From NCBI RefSeq assembly GCF_014204795.1, contig NZ_JACHMB010000001.1, forward strand, positions 12,614,501 to 12,678,500: DNA of 64,000 nucleotides. The letters are read 5' to 3'. Source of the stretch: Nonomuraea jabiensis (GTDB taxonomy: Bacteria; Actinomycetota; Actinomycetes; Streptosporangiales; Streptosporangiaceae). The notes below the pieces were generated by a model, which saw only the letters and a list, made by a program, of their open reading frames with translations, searched no databases and was not told the DNA's origin. The position numbers and the translations under genes are program-made. This document shows positions 10,932-18,626 of this stretch, one piece after another (positions within the stretch are counted from its first letter, which is position 1; the number at the start of each line of letters is the position of its first letter).

Positions 10932-11333
10932 CTATACGTTGCGGGCCGTCAGCAACCGGTCGATCCTGCGGCCGAGGTCGACCATGTCGTGCCGCAGGGA
11001 GTCGAACACTCCGAGGATCTCCGCGCGAGCGGAGATGAATTGATCGTTGGTCTGCCGTCGAAGACCTGTCAGTTCGTCGCCCAGGGCCGCGAAGTCCTGG
11101 GCGATCTCCATCTGAGCATCCGCGATCTCGGCCCGCATCTCGGCGACGGCGATCTCCGCCGCGGTGATCTTCGAGCCTTTCGCCCGTGTACGTCTTCTCC
11201 CCGTTCGCAGGTGGGCATGGCTGTTGTCGTCAGAATCTGCGTAACTGGAACGCAGGATCGCTTCGAACGCGTCGATGCGGAGCTTCAATGCGCGGATCTC
11301 CGCCTCAATGTCCACGTACTCCTGCCTTTGCAT
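10932..11333 (-). CDS. Coiled-coil protein, unknown function
   Basis: 133 residues, strongly helical and charged: the first 30 (YVDIEAEIRALKLRIDAFEA) and the last 75 (AEIAVAEMRAEIADAQMEIA onward) show heptad spacing of hydrophobic residues. A basic break (GRRRTRAKGSK) separates the two helices. No named family was recognised. The open frame extends upstream to 11564, but the added 77 residues have no coiled-coil character and overlap the divergent NUDIX gene, so ATG 11333 is preferred. The ribosome site is weak. The base composition here, about 60 percent GC with some ATs, is lower than in its neighbours, possibly a sign of later arrival. Confidence 0.6.
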   Translation of the reverse strand: MQRQEYVDIEAEIRALKLRIDAFEAILRSSYADSDDNSHAHLRTGRRRTRAKGSKITAAEIAVAEMRAEIADAQMEIAQDFAALGDELTGLRRQTNDQFISARAEILGVFDSLRHDMVDLGRRIDRLLTARNV

Positions 11334-11578
11334 GTACTCGGAAGGGATCCCGTGCCCCGATGACGCGGATCTCCGCTTCCTCTGAGCACATCGTCGCAGG
11401 TAGTTCGAGGTTGCGATGCTCGGCGAGAACGCTCTGGGTGTGGTTTTCTCTGTCTCGGGAGTGCCAGAGATCTCTGCGGGGATGACGTATGTTAGCCGCG
11501 CGGTCACAGGAAATGACCAACCATCCGATGACTCTCCAAGGGGCCGAAATGCGGATGGATTCATGCATGATGGTCGGC

Positions 11579-11971
11579 ATGATTGACAAGATCGCGTGGA
11601 TCCACCTGGCGGACGGCAAGATCCTCAGCACCAGGTCACGGGGCAAGAGCGTCTACTACCTCCCCGGCGGCAAGCGCGAACCCGGCGAGAGCGACCTCGA
11701 CACCCTCGTCCGCGAGATCGACGAGGAACTGTCCGTCGCCATCGTCCCCGCCACCGCCGCCCACCTGGGCACGTACCAGGCCCAGGCGGACGGCCACGCC
11801 GACGGCGTGGTCGTGAAGATGACCTGCTACACCGCCGACCACCGGGGGACGCCGACGCCCAGCAGCGAGATCGAGGAGGTCGTCTGGCTCACCTACGCCG
11901 ACCGCGACCGCGTGGCGCCCGTGGACCAGATCATCTTCGACGACCTCCACCGGGACGGCCGACTCCGCTGA
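11579..11971 (+). CDS. NUDIX hydrolase
   Basis: About 130 residues with a NUDIX box: GGKREPGESDLDTLVREIDE followed by ELSV, giving G-x5-E-x7-R-E-x2-E-E. The usual glycine after EE-x is serine here, a mild departure. The family cleaves nucleoside diphosphate-linked compounds using Mg bound by the REXXEE helix. Several in-frame ATGs occur between 11516 and 11579; I chose 11579 because the fold starts at IDKIAWIHLADGKIL, but none has a strong Shine-Dalgarno sequence. The 245 bp back to 11333 hold no other recognisable gene. The stop codon lies inside the first unit of a 41-bp direct repeat. Confidence 0.8.
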   Translation: MIDKIAWIHLADGKILSTRSRGKSVYYLPGGKREPGESDLDTLVREIDEELSVAIVPATAAHLGTYQAQADGHADGVVVKMTCYTADHRGTPTPSSEIEEVVWLTYADRDRVAPVDQIIFDDLHRDGRLR

Positions 11972-12087
11972 CCCCGACGCCCATCCTGAGGTCACCAGGA
12001 CGGGCCCCGCTGACCCCGACGCCCGCCCGGGAGTCACCAGGACGGGCCCCGCTGACCCGGCGCCCATCCGGGAATCACCAGGACGGG
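11965..12087. repeat. Three imperfect tandem copies of a ~41-bp repeat
   Basis: Units at 11965-12004, 12005-12046 and 12047-12087 share CCGCTGACCC, GACGCCC and GTCACCAGGACGGG in the same order. The first unit includes the NUDIX stop codon; every unit carries TGA at the same place. The array is followed by GGCGCC-rich sequence that could fold as a terminator between the convergent NUDIX and RNHCP genes. It resembles, in base composition only, the other tandem repeats at 13.5-17 kb. Confidence 0.8.
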
Positions 12088-12099
12088 CGCCGGGGGCGC

Positions 12100-12489
12100 C
12101 TACCCCGCCCAGGCGGGCAGCGGCAGGCGGGGCGCGGACAGGGGGCGCATGGCGATGCGAAGCAGGGCCAGCGCGTTGTCGTCGCCCGCGATGCGGTTGG
12201 CGCTGAGCTCGTCGCAGGACTGGCAGTGGTGGATGAGCAGCCACTCCCCGTCCGGCCGTACGGTGATGCTCAGCGCCGCCATCCTGCCCCGGCAGGCCGC
12301 GCGCCGGTCCCCCGGGATCCGGTGGTCGACGTGGAGGCTCGTCAGGCAGTGCGGGCAGTGGTTGCGGTGGGCGGTGCCCGGCGCGATCATCGGGACGTCC
12401 AGCCTGCAGGAGACGCAGCGGAACGCGTCCGGGTGATGCGCTTTCTTGCGTTGCGGGGCCCGCTCCCGGGCCGGATTCCTCCTGGGCAT
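12100..12489 (-). CDS. RNHCP domain protein (copy 1)
   Basis: 129 residues of the RNHCP family, named for its conserved motif; here HRNHCPHCLTSLHVD at about residues 41-55. Four Cys pairs (CVSC, CPHC, a lone C in AACRGR, CQSC) suggest zinc binding. The C-terminal half carries GDDNALALLRIAMRPL, also shared with the neighbour. The biochemical role of the family is not established. The gene begins 1 bp after the stop of a paralogue, so the pair is an operon and a tandem duplication that has since diverged. A basic N-terminal tail (PRRNPARERAPQRKK) is specific to this copy. Confidence 0.85.
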   Translation of the reverse strand: MPRRNPARERAPQRKKAHHPDAFRCVSCRLDVPMIAPGTAHRNHCPHCLTSLHVDHRIPGDRRAACRGRMAALSITVRPDGEWLLIHHCQSCDELSANRIAGDDNALALLRIAMRPLSAPRLPLPAWAG

Positions 12490-12490
12490 G

Positions 12491-12859
12491 TCACAGACCG
12501 CCGAACGCCTCGAGCGGGAACGGCGGCTGCGCCAGCGGCCGTACGGCCATGCGCATGAGGATGAGCTGGTTGTCGTCCCCGCAGATGGGGTTGGACGTCA
12601 GCTCACCGCACCGGGTGCAGCGATGGATGAGCATCCAGTCGCCGGTGCGCAGGACCGCGATCGAGATCGGGATCATCCGCGCTCTGCACTCCGAGGGGCC
12701 GCCTTCCGCACGGTCGAGCACGTGCTGCGAGTGCAGGCAGCTCGGACAGTGGTTGCGGCGGGTGCCGTCCGGCGCGGCCGCGGTCACGGTCAGGCCGCAG
12801 CGCACGCACGGGAAGGTTTCGGTGTTCACGATGGAACGGGGTTTGCCGTTGGTGGACAA
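12491..12859 (-). CDS. RNHCP domain protein (copy 2)
   Basis: 122 residues, upstream paralogue of the previous gene. It has CVRC, RRNHCPSCLHSQHV, CRARM, CTRC and GDDNQLILMRMAVRPL in the same order and spacing as its neighbour, so both are full-length members rather than halves of one gene. Zinc binding is inferred from the Cys pairs; no catalytic role is known. ATG 12859 lies about 300 bp from the divergent acyl-CoA dehydrogenase gene, and the promoter should be in that gap. Confidence 0.85.
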   Translation of the reverse strand: MSTNGKPRSIVNTETFPCVRCGLTVTAAAPDGTRRNHCPSCLHSQHVLDRAEGGPSECRARMIPISIAVLRTGDWMLIHRCTRCGELTSNPICGDDNQLILMRMAVRPLAQPPFPLEAFGGL

Positions 12860-13160
12860 CCTGGGTACTCCTTGCCGGAATGACTTTGTCGAAAGGCAGC
12901 AAGAGAGCGCCGAGCGAACCTCGCGGCGTACGCGGGCATGCTGGTACGGCAGGCGGTCCGGCCTGTCAGAGGTGAGGTTTCAGAGGCAGGATCCGCCCAC
13001 GGCACGACGAGGCGCGCAAGGCGCGGTGCCAGGCATCAATCCACCCCTTTCCAGATCATGAGCTCCATCGTCAGGACATCAGGGAGGGTAGCGGGGCCGG
13101 TTCCGTGACCGCCAATGGTTTTCCTGGCCATCGACCGAATGATCTTCTAGGTTCGGACGT
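12860..13160. other. 301-bp intergenic region without a recognised gene
   Basis: Divergent region between the RNHCP operon and the fused acyl-CoA dehydrogenase. I see no conserved ORF, RNA or strong hairpin. GAGGGT at 13082-13087 is too far from ATG 13161 to serve as its ribosome site, and no better one is seen. The stretch presumably holds both promoters. Confidence 0.5.
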
Positions 13161-15788
13161 ATGGGCATCGGGACCACCGAGGAACACCAGGCGCTGGCCG
13201 ACTCCGTCCGGGGGCTCGCCACACGTACGACCGAGCACGCGGCCCTGGCCGGGCAGGGGATTCTGGGGTTGCATCTGCCCGAGGAGTGCGGCGGGCAGGG
13301 GTACGGGCTGCTGGAGCTGTGCGTCGCGCTGGAGGCGCTGGGTGAGCGTCGGGTCCCGGGTGCGTACCTCCCGACCGTCCTGACCTCAGCCGCCCTCACC
13401 TGGCCGGCCGCCCATCCCACCGACCCCCAGCCGAAGACGGACCACCCAGAAGGGGACCTCGCCGCCGCCGAGCCGGCGACGGACCGCCCAAGCAGGGGCG
13501 CCTCGATCGCCGCGCCGGAGACAGGCGGCCCAGACGGGATCCCCGCGGCCGCCGGGCCGGAGACGGGCCGTCCGGGCAGAGGCGCCGCAGTCACCAGGCC
13601 GGAGGCAGGCCGCCCAGACGGGATCCCCGCGGCCGCCGGGCCGGAGACGGGCCGTCCTTGCGTGGCCAACGCGCCGCTGATCGCCGGGCTCGCCGACGGG
13701 TCCATGACCGCCGCCGTCGCGTTCCCAGTCGAGGGTGGCGATCGGGGACGGTTCCTGGCGCTGGGCTCGCCGGAGGCCGACCTCTTCCTCGTGCCGGTGG
13801 ACGGCCGGGGGTGGGCGGTGCTCGACCGCGCCGACGTCGTCGCCGAGCCCGCCGACGGCGTCGACCTCGACCGGCCGCTCTGCTCCGTCACCGCGCGCAC
13901 AGTACCCGCCGACCGGGTGCTCGGCGAGGTGCCGGTACGGGAGCTCGCCGCCGTACTCCTGGGGGCGGACGCGTGCGGCGTGGCGGCGTGGGCCGTGCGG
14001 ACGGCAGCCGAGTACGCCAAGGTGCGCGAGCAGTTCGGGCGGCCGATCGGGCAGTTCCAAGGGGTCAAGCACCGGGTGGCCGCCGCACTCGTGACCCTCG
14101 AACAGGCACGCGCCGCCGTATGGGACGCCGCCCGAGCCCTGGACGCCGCACCCAGGGGCGGGCTTGGGAGTGAGGTCCGACCGACGGCCCAGGATGCCAC
14201 CGGAGATGGGCTCACGGCCGAGACCAGACCGGCGACGGACGCCACCAAAAGCGGCCCTGGAGGCGAGACCAGACCGGCGGCGGACATCGCCGGAGGTGGG
14301 CTCGGGGGTGAGGTCGGGCTGGCGGTGGCGGTGGTCGGGGTGTTGGGGAGCGAGGCGGCCGTGCGGTGTGCGGCGGATGCGATCCAGGTGCTCGGCGGCA
14401 TCGGCTACACCTTCGAGCACGACGCCCACCGCTACTACCGCCGGGCGCTGTCCGACCGCATGCTGGCCGGCGACCCGGGACCGTGGGCCGAGGAGGTGGC
14501 CGGGCTGGCGGTGGCCGGGGTGCGGCGGGCCATGGAGCCGGACCTGCCCGAGGAGGCCGCCGCCGTCAGGGATGCCATCCGGGCGGAGGCCGAATCGCTG
14601 CGGGCCGAGGAGCCGCCGGCCCGTCTGGGCAGGTTCGCGAGGGAGGGGTGGATCATGCCGTACCTGCCCCGGCCCTGGGGCAGGGACGCCTCGCCGCTGG
14701 AGCAAGTGATCATCCACCAGGAGTTCCGCGACCTGAAGCGGCCGAACCTGGGCATCGCGGCCTGGGCCGTCCCCTCCATCGTCCGGTACGGCACGCGGGA
14801 GCAGCAGGAGCGGTTCCTGCCGAAGACGTTCACCGGGGAGATCGTGTGGTGCCAGCTGTTCAGCGAGCCCGGCGCCGGGTCCGATCTGGCCGGGCTGGCG
14901 ACGAAGGCCACGAGGGTGGAGGGCGGCTGGTCGCTGACGGGTCAGAAGATCTGGACGTCCCTCGCCCAGTACGCCCACTGGGGCATCTGCCTCGCCCGGA
15001 CTTCTCCCGAAAAAGCGAAACATAACGGGATCACGTACTTCCTGGTGGACATGGCGTCTCCGGGGGTCACCGTCAGGCCGCTCAAGGAGATCAACGGGGA
15101 CGAGGTGTTCAACGAGGTCTTCCTCGACGACGTCTTCGTACCGGACGACCTGGTCGTCGGCGCGGTGGACGAGGGCTGGCGGGTGGCCCGCGACACGCTC
15201 TCCCACGAACGCGTCGCGCTCGGCGACTCCTGGGGCCCCGGCTCGCAGCACACCGACATGGCCGAGCTGATCGCGAAGCTGCCCCCGCTGCGGCAGTCGC
15301 AACGCGAGCAGGCCGGTCGGCTGTGGGCCGAGGGCCAGGCCATCTCGGCCCTCGGCCTGCGCGTGACACTCTCCAAGCTGTCCGACCCCCGGCCGTCCGA
15401 CCCCCGGCCGTCCGGCTCCCGGCCGTCCGGCTCCCGGCCGTCCGGCTCCCGACCGTCCGACTCCCGACCGTCCGACTCCAGGCCGTCTGACTCGAGGCTG
15501 CCCGGCTCCAGGCCATCCGGCGAGGGTTTGGGTGGCTCCGGACGGCCCGGCTCTGGCGCCGCGGTAAGGCCGGGCGCCGATGGCGCGACCGCGTCCAGCG
15601 TGCGGAAGCTGCTCGGCATGCGGCACGCTCAGGCGATCTCGGAGTTCTGCTGGTCGCTGGCCCCGGCGAGCCGCCACTGGAACCGTATGATCCTCGCGAC
15701 GCGGGCGTTCACGATCGGCGGCGGCACCACGGAGGTGCAGCTCAACATCATCGCCGAACGCGCCCTCGGCCTGCCGCGCGACCCGTGA
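13161..15788 (+). CDS. Fused double acyl-CoA dehydrogenase with three low-complexity inserts
   Basis: 875 residues containing two complete-looking acyl-CoA dehydrogenase (ACAD) halves. The first half ends with IQVLGGIGYTFEHDAHRYYR; the second contains WCQLFSEPGAGSDLAGLATK, GQKIWTSLAQYAHWGICLAR and, at the end, FTIGGGTTEVQLNIIAERAL. Actinobacteria have fused FadE proteins of about 700-750 residues, so this one is 100-150 longer. The excess is three Pro/Gly/Ser/Asp-rich inserts encoded by tandem DNA repeats, at about residues 88-166, 332-377 and 741-795. Each sits where homologues have a short loop, so the enzyme may still fold. FAD-dependent alpha,beta-desaturation of an acyl-CoA is the family reaction; the substrate is unknown. 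Confidence 0.88.
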   Translation: MGIGTTEEHQALADSVRGLATRTTEHAALAGQGILGLHLPEECGGQGYGLLELCVALEALGERRVPGAYLPTVLTSAALTWPAAHPTDPQPKTDHPEGDLAAAEPATDRPSRGASIAAPETGGPDGIPAAAGPETGRPGRGAAVTRPEAGRPDGIPAAAGPETGRPCVANAPLIAGLADGSMTAAVAFPVEGGDRGRFLALGSPEADLFLVPVDGRGWAVLDRADVVAEPADGVDLDRPLCSVTARTVPADRVLGEVPVRELAAVLLGADACGVAAWAVRTAAEYAKVREQFGRPIGQFQGVKHRVAAALVTLEQARAAVWDAARALDAAPRGGLGSEVRPTAQDATGDGLTAETRPATDATKSGPGGETRPAADIAGGGLGGEVGLAVAVVGVLGSEAAVRCAADAIQVLGGIGYTFEHDAHRYYRRALSDRMLAGDPGPWAEEVAGLAVAGVRRAMEPDLPEEAAAVRDAIRAEAESLRAEEPPARLGRFAREGWIMPYLPRPWGRDASPLEQVIIHQEFRDLKRPNLGIAAWAVPSIVRYGTREQQERFLPKTFTGEIVWCQLFSEPGAGSDLAGLATKATRVEGGWSLTGQKIWTSLAQYAHWGICLARTSPEKAKHNGITYFLVDMASPGVTVRPLKEINGDEVFNEVFLDDVFVPDDLVVGAVDEGWRVARDTLSHERVALGDSWGPGSQHTDMAELIAKLPPLRQSQREQAGRLWAEGQAISALGLRVTLSKLSDPRPSDPRPSGSRPSGSRPSGSRPSDSRPSDSRPSDSRLPGSRPSGEGLGGSGRPGSGAAVRPGADGATASSVRKLLGMRHAQAISEFCWSLAPASRHWNRMILATRAFTIGGGTTEVQLNIIAERALGLPRDP
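13524..13657 (+). repeat. 84-bp direct repeat inside the acyl-CoA dehydrogenase gene (insert 1)
   Basis: A 50-bp block at 13524-13573 recurs at 13608-13657 with one mismatch, a period of 84 bp or 28 codons. The protein repeats PDGIPAAAGPETGRP. Weaker related Pro/Gly-rich sequence extends back to about 13425. The reading frame is kept throughout. Confidence 0.9.
14155..14320 (+). repeat. 45-48-bp degenerate repeats inside the acyl-CoA dehydrogenase gene (insert 2)
   Basis: Three to four units encode variants of G-x-G-x-E-T/V-R-P-A-x-D-A (GLGSEVRPTAQDATGD, GLTAETRPATDATKS, GPGGETRPAADIAGG). The insert separates WDAARALD from LAVAVVGVLGSEAAVRCAAD, which in ACADs are consecutive helices joined by a short loop. 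Confidence 0.75.
15381..15515 (+). repeat. Nine 15-bp tandem repeats inside the acyl-CoA dehydrogenase gene (insert 3)
   Basis: Units of 15 bp, for example TCCGGCTCCCGGCCG, run without interruption from 15381 and encode the pentapeptide Ser-Gly/Asp-Ser/Pro-Arg-Pro. The first units are identical in pairs (15381 and 15396; 15411 and 15426) and later ones are diverged, the expected result of slippage. The array follows LGLRVTLSKL and precedes SSVRKLLGMRHAQ. Confidence 0.92.
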
Positions 15789-16526
15789 TCAGCTCTTTGG
15801 GTAGTACGGCGCCGCCAGGTGCGCGTACACGATCGTGTTGTCCCGGTAGCTGTGCGCCTGCCGGTCGAACGTCCCCCCGCAGGTCACCAGCCGCAGCCCG
15901 GGATAGGCGAGCTTGCCGTACACCTTCTTGACGGGGAAGCTGCGCTTCGGCGTGTGCTCGACCTTGTCGACGACGAACACGGCCACCGAGCGGTCGGCAC
16001 GCAGCACCTGCACCTGGTCGCCGCGCTTGACGTTCTTGAGGTTGGCGAAGACGGCGGGGCCGGACCTCGTGTCCAGGTGGCCGGTGATCACGGCGGCGCC
16101 GCGCTGACCGGGGACGGGGCCGTAGCGGTACCAGCCGGCCAGGTCCGGGGGGTCGAACGGCGGGTTCTCGATGGCGCCCTCCGCGTCCAGGCCCAGCTCC
16201 ATGAGCCGGGCGGCCACGCCGATGGACGGGATGTAGACGGCGGTCGGCTTGGCGGCCCGCATGGGCGCGGCCACCTTGCCGAGCGGCAGGCCGGTGACCG
16301 GGGCCGCGCCCTCGACGGGTCCGCGCCGCGTGGCGGCGACGGGCTCCGGTACGGGCTCGCCGCCCACGATGCCGCTCAGCCCGAGCCCGATCAGCAACGC
16401 CCCGGCCAACGACACCGCACCGGCCACGACCAGCATCCCCCGCTGCCCGGACCTTCGGCCACCGCTCGACTCCGGCCCCTCACCAGGCTCCCGACCGATG
16501 TGCGGCTCAGGGCTCACGGCAGACAC
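15789..16526 (-). CDS. Class F-like sortase
   Basis: 245 residues: a short cytoplasmic N-terminus, one membrane helix at about residues 30-52 (MLVVAGAVSLAGALLIGLGL) and an extracellular sortase domain. Catalytic residues by motif are His in ITGHLD, Cys in LRLVTCGG and Arg in HSYRDN. Sortases of this class join surface proteins to the cell wall or to each other by transpeptidation. GTG 16526 is used as start; the site upstream is poor. Its stop abuts that of the acyl-CoA dehydrogenase (TGATCA). The candidate substrate gene lies 482 bp upstream on the same strand, separated by an 18-bp repeat array. Confidence 0.88.
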   Translation of the reverse strand: MSAVSPEPHIGREPGEGPESSGGRRSGQRGMLVVAGAVSLAGALLIGLGLSGIVGGEPVPEPVAATRRGPVEGAAPVTGLPLGKVAAPMRAAKPTAVYIPSIGVAARLMELGLDAEGAIENPPFDPPDLAGWYRYGPVPGQRGAAVITGHLDTRSGPAVFANLKNVKRGDQVQVLRADRSVAVFVVDKVEHTPKRSFPVKKVYGKLAYPGLRLVTCGGTFDRQAHSYRDNTIVYAHLAAPYYPKS

Positions 16527-17008
16527 CGGCCCGCGACCGGACCTCGCCCCACGGTCGCCTCCCGCTCATAGGCAACTCCCGACCCTCACCAACGACCCGC
16601 TCCCGGCCTGTGCCCGCCTCCGAGACCACAGCAGCCACCCGGCCCGCCTCCTGCTCCCGGCCTCTGCGCGACACGTAGCCCTCAGCCGAGCCCCGACGCG
16701 CGGATGGGTCCCGGCGCTCGGTTGGACCCTGACGAGCGGATGAGCCCCGACGGTCGCCTGAATCCCGGCACTCGGCCGGACCCCGAGGCTCGACCGGGCT
16801 TCGGCGCTCGGCCGGACCCCGACGGTCGGCCGAGATCCGGCGCGCGGCTGGACCCCGACGGTCGGCCGAGATCCGGCGCGCGGCCGGACCCCGACGGTCG
16901 GCCGGGATCCGGCGCGCGGCCGGATCCCGATGCTCCGCCAGGACCCCACGTTCGGCCAGGGCCCGGCGCTTGGCCAGGATCCGACCTGGCGTTTGCGTTC
17001 CGGCCAAG
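16527..17008. repeat. Intergenic repeat block: sixteen tandem 18-bp units (16695-16982)
   Basis: Sixteen consecutive 18-bp units fill 16695-16982 exactly, with consensus near GRCGNTCGGCCGGAYCCC. Two unit types alternate in the middle: GACGGTCGGCCGAGATCC and GGCGCGCGGCCGGACCCC. Because 18 is a multiple of three, several frames stay open through the block (for example 16507-17019 and 16566-17183 minus, 16704-17012 plus), but none shows a start site or conserved domain, so I do not call a gene. The part at 16527-16694 looks like decayed repeat. It splits the sortase gene from its likely substrate gene. Confidence 0.88.
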
Positions 17009-17449
17009 CTAGGCGACACCTCTGCGGCGTCGTACCGCGACTCCCGCCAGCCCCGCGCCCGTCAGCAGCGCCACCCCGCCCAGCGCGAACGGCCACGTCG
17101 GGTCGTCCGGGGCGAGCCCGCCGCCGCCGGTCTCCGGGTGCCCCCTCGGCACCCGGTGCTCGTCCTCGGCCGCGGGTCGCCACGGCCGGGCGGACTCCAC
17201 CGGCCCGGGCCAGGAGTCGCCGGGGCCGGGTTCGGCGGAGGGCGGCGGGCTCGGCTCCTCAGGCTCGGGTTCGGGCTGCTCGTTACAGAGCAGCGGCAGC
17301 GGAAGCAGGCAGGTGGGCAGGTCGACGGGTAGGTCGACCGGCAGGTCGGGACCGGTCCGGGCGGAGGCGTAGGACGGGCCCGCCGCCAGGGTCGCTCCTC
17401 CGACCGCGAAGACGGCCGCCAGCGCCGCGAGATGTCGCGCTTTTGCCAT
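17009..17449 (-). CDS. Secreted protein with C-terminal cell-wall sorting-type signal
   Basis: 146 residues with the architecture of a sortase substrate. A signal peptide occupies residues 1-29 (hydrophobic LAALAAVFAVGGATLA, cleavage near SYASA). A short region with two Cys (LPTCLLPLPLLCNEQ) is followed by a Pro/Glu-rich linker. The C-terminal end has HPETG, then a hydrophobic helix (WPFALGGVALLTGAGLAGVA) and the tail VRRRRG. HPETG in place of LPxTG is unusual. The class F sortase gene is next on the same strand. ATG 17449 has GGAG 10 nt upstream. Confidence 0.75.
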   Translation of the reverse strand: MAKARHLAALAAVFAVGGATLAAGPSYASARTGPDLPVDLPVDLPTCLLPLPLLCNEQPEPEPEEPSPPPSAEPGPGDSWPGPVESARPWRPAAEDEHRVPRGHPETGGGGLAPDDPTWPFALGGVALLTGAGLAGVAVRRRRGVA

Positions 17450-17615
17450 GAGAGAAGGCTCCAGAATCGGTTGTCGCCCCCGATACACAAGAGAGCCTTG
17501 CGAATTATTAGATAACGAGTCAAGTAATGTGACCGAAGTGAAATCAGCCAGACACGGAGGGTTTAAGCGCGTCCCAATGTGGCAGGAAATAACGGCATAA
17601 AGGGGGACAAATGCC

Positions 17616-17810
17616 ATGAGCAATCCACAGCAGCCTGAGATTCGCAGATCAGGCAAATCGCCCACCGAGTTCAAGTCCACCCACCTCGTTCCCGACAAGC
17701 AGCGCGGCGCCAGGCGCGCCGAACACCCGCACGCCACGGACAAGGGCAACAAAGGGGGCGGCAAGGGCGGCGGCGTGCCTCCCGGCCAGCGCTCGCCGTA
17801 CCCGGGGTGA
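17616..17810 (+). CDS. Small hydrophilic protein, unknown function
   Basis: 64 residues, rich in Lys, Gly, Pro and His, with KGNKGGGKGGG near the C-terminus and no hydrophobic core, so probably disordered. AAAGGGGGA lies 8 nt before ATG 17616, a strong ribosome site, and third-position GC is high, both supporting real translation. It ends 6 bp before the GTG of the metallo-hydrolase gene, so the two form an operon. I do not recognise a family. Confidence 0.7.
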   Translation: MSNPQQPEIRRSGKSPTEFKSTHLVPDKQRGARRAEHPHATDKGNKGGGKGGGVPPGQRSPYPG

Positions 17811-17816
17811 GCCGAC

Positions 17817-18626
17817 GTGAAAGGCAGCCTGCAGTTCATCGGGAACGCGACCACCCTGATCCGCTACAACGGCCTCACGCTGCTGACCGATCCCAACTTC
17901 CTGCACCGGGGCCAGCGGGCGTACCTGGGCTACGGCCTGTCCTCACGCCGTCTCACCGACCCGGCCGTGGAGATCGAGGACCTGCCGCCGCTCGACGGGG
18001 TGGTGCTGTCGCACCTGCACGGTGACCACTGGGACCGGGTCGCCCGCAGGAAACTGGACAAGGACACGGTGATCGTCACGACGACCGCGGCGGCCCGCAG
18101 ACTCCGGCTCCAGGGCTTCCGCCGCAGCGTGGGGCTGGAGGAATGGCACACGCACGAGCTACGCGGCCCGCACGGCACGGTCAGGATCACCGCGCTGCCC
18201 GCCAAGCACGCGCCGGGCCCGGCCGAGGCGCTGCTGCCGCCGGTGATCGGCACGATGCTGGAGTTCCGCAACCTGGACGAACGGGTGGAGCTGACCGTGC
18301 ACGTCAGCGGCGACACGCTGCTCGACCGCCGCCTGGACGCGATCCCGCGCCGCTTCCCCGACATCGACCTGGGCATCGTGCACCTGGGCGGCACCCGGCT
18401 GCTCGGCCTGCTGCTCGTCACGATGGACGGCGAGCAGGGCGCGTCGTGGTGCGACCTGATCAACCCGCACGCGGTCGTACCGGTGCACTACGACGACTAC
18501 GCCGCCTTCACCTCGCCGCTGGACGACTTCCGCCACCACATCGAGCAGAACGGCCTGGCCGACCGCGTGGTCTACATGCGGCGGGGCGAGATCCGCGAAC
18601 TCGCCCCGCACCACCTCGTCCGCTAG
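17817..18626 (+). CDS. MBL-fold metal-dependent hydrolase
   Basis: 269 residues with the metallo-beta-lactamase fold of the UlaG/NAPE-PLD-like branch. Metal ligands are visible: HLHGDHWD (about residues 64-71), His in PAKHAPG, Asp in HVSGDT and the late His in VPVHYDDY. It opens IGNATTLIRYNGLTLLTDPN, typical for the group. The substrate is unknown; these enzymes cleave phosphoesters, lactones or similar. The start GTG 17817 follows the small-protein stop closely. Its stop abuts the stop of the LigD-type gene on the other strand with no spacer. Confidence 0.88.
   Translation: MKGSLQFIGNATTLIRYNGLTLLTDPNFLHRGQRAYLGYGLSSRRLTDPAVEIEDLPPLDGVVLSHLHGDHWDRVARRKLDKDTVIVTTTAAARRLRLQGFRRSVGLEEWHTHELRGPHGTVRITALPAKHAPGPAEALLPPVIGTMLEFRNLDERVELTVHVSGDTLLDRRLDAIPRRFPDIDLGIVHLGGTRLLGLLLVTMDGEQGASWCDLINPHAVVPVHYDDYAAFTSPLDDFRHHIEQNGLADRVVYMRRGEIRELAPHHLVR

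Noticed and set aside
10932..11564. Longer version of the coiled-coil gene starting at 11564
   Set aside because: The extra 77 residues lack the coiled-coil pattern and overlap the divergent NUDIX region.
15381..15515. 15-bp repeats as a CRISPR-like array
   Set aside because: Directly adjacent units without spacers, inside an open gene, and no cas genes in the window.
16507..17183. Overlapping open frames in the 18-bp repeat block
   Set aside because: A repeat unit of 18 bp keeps frames open; no start site, signal or domain supports translation.
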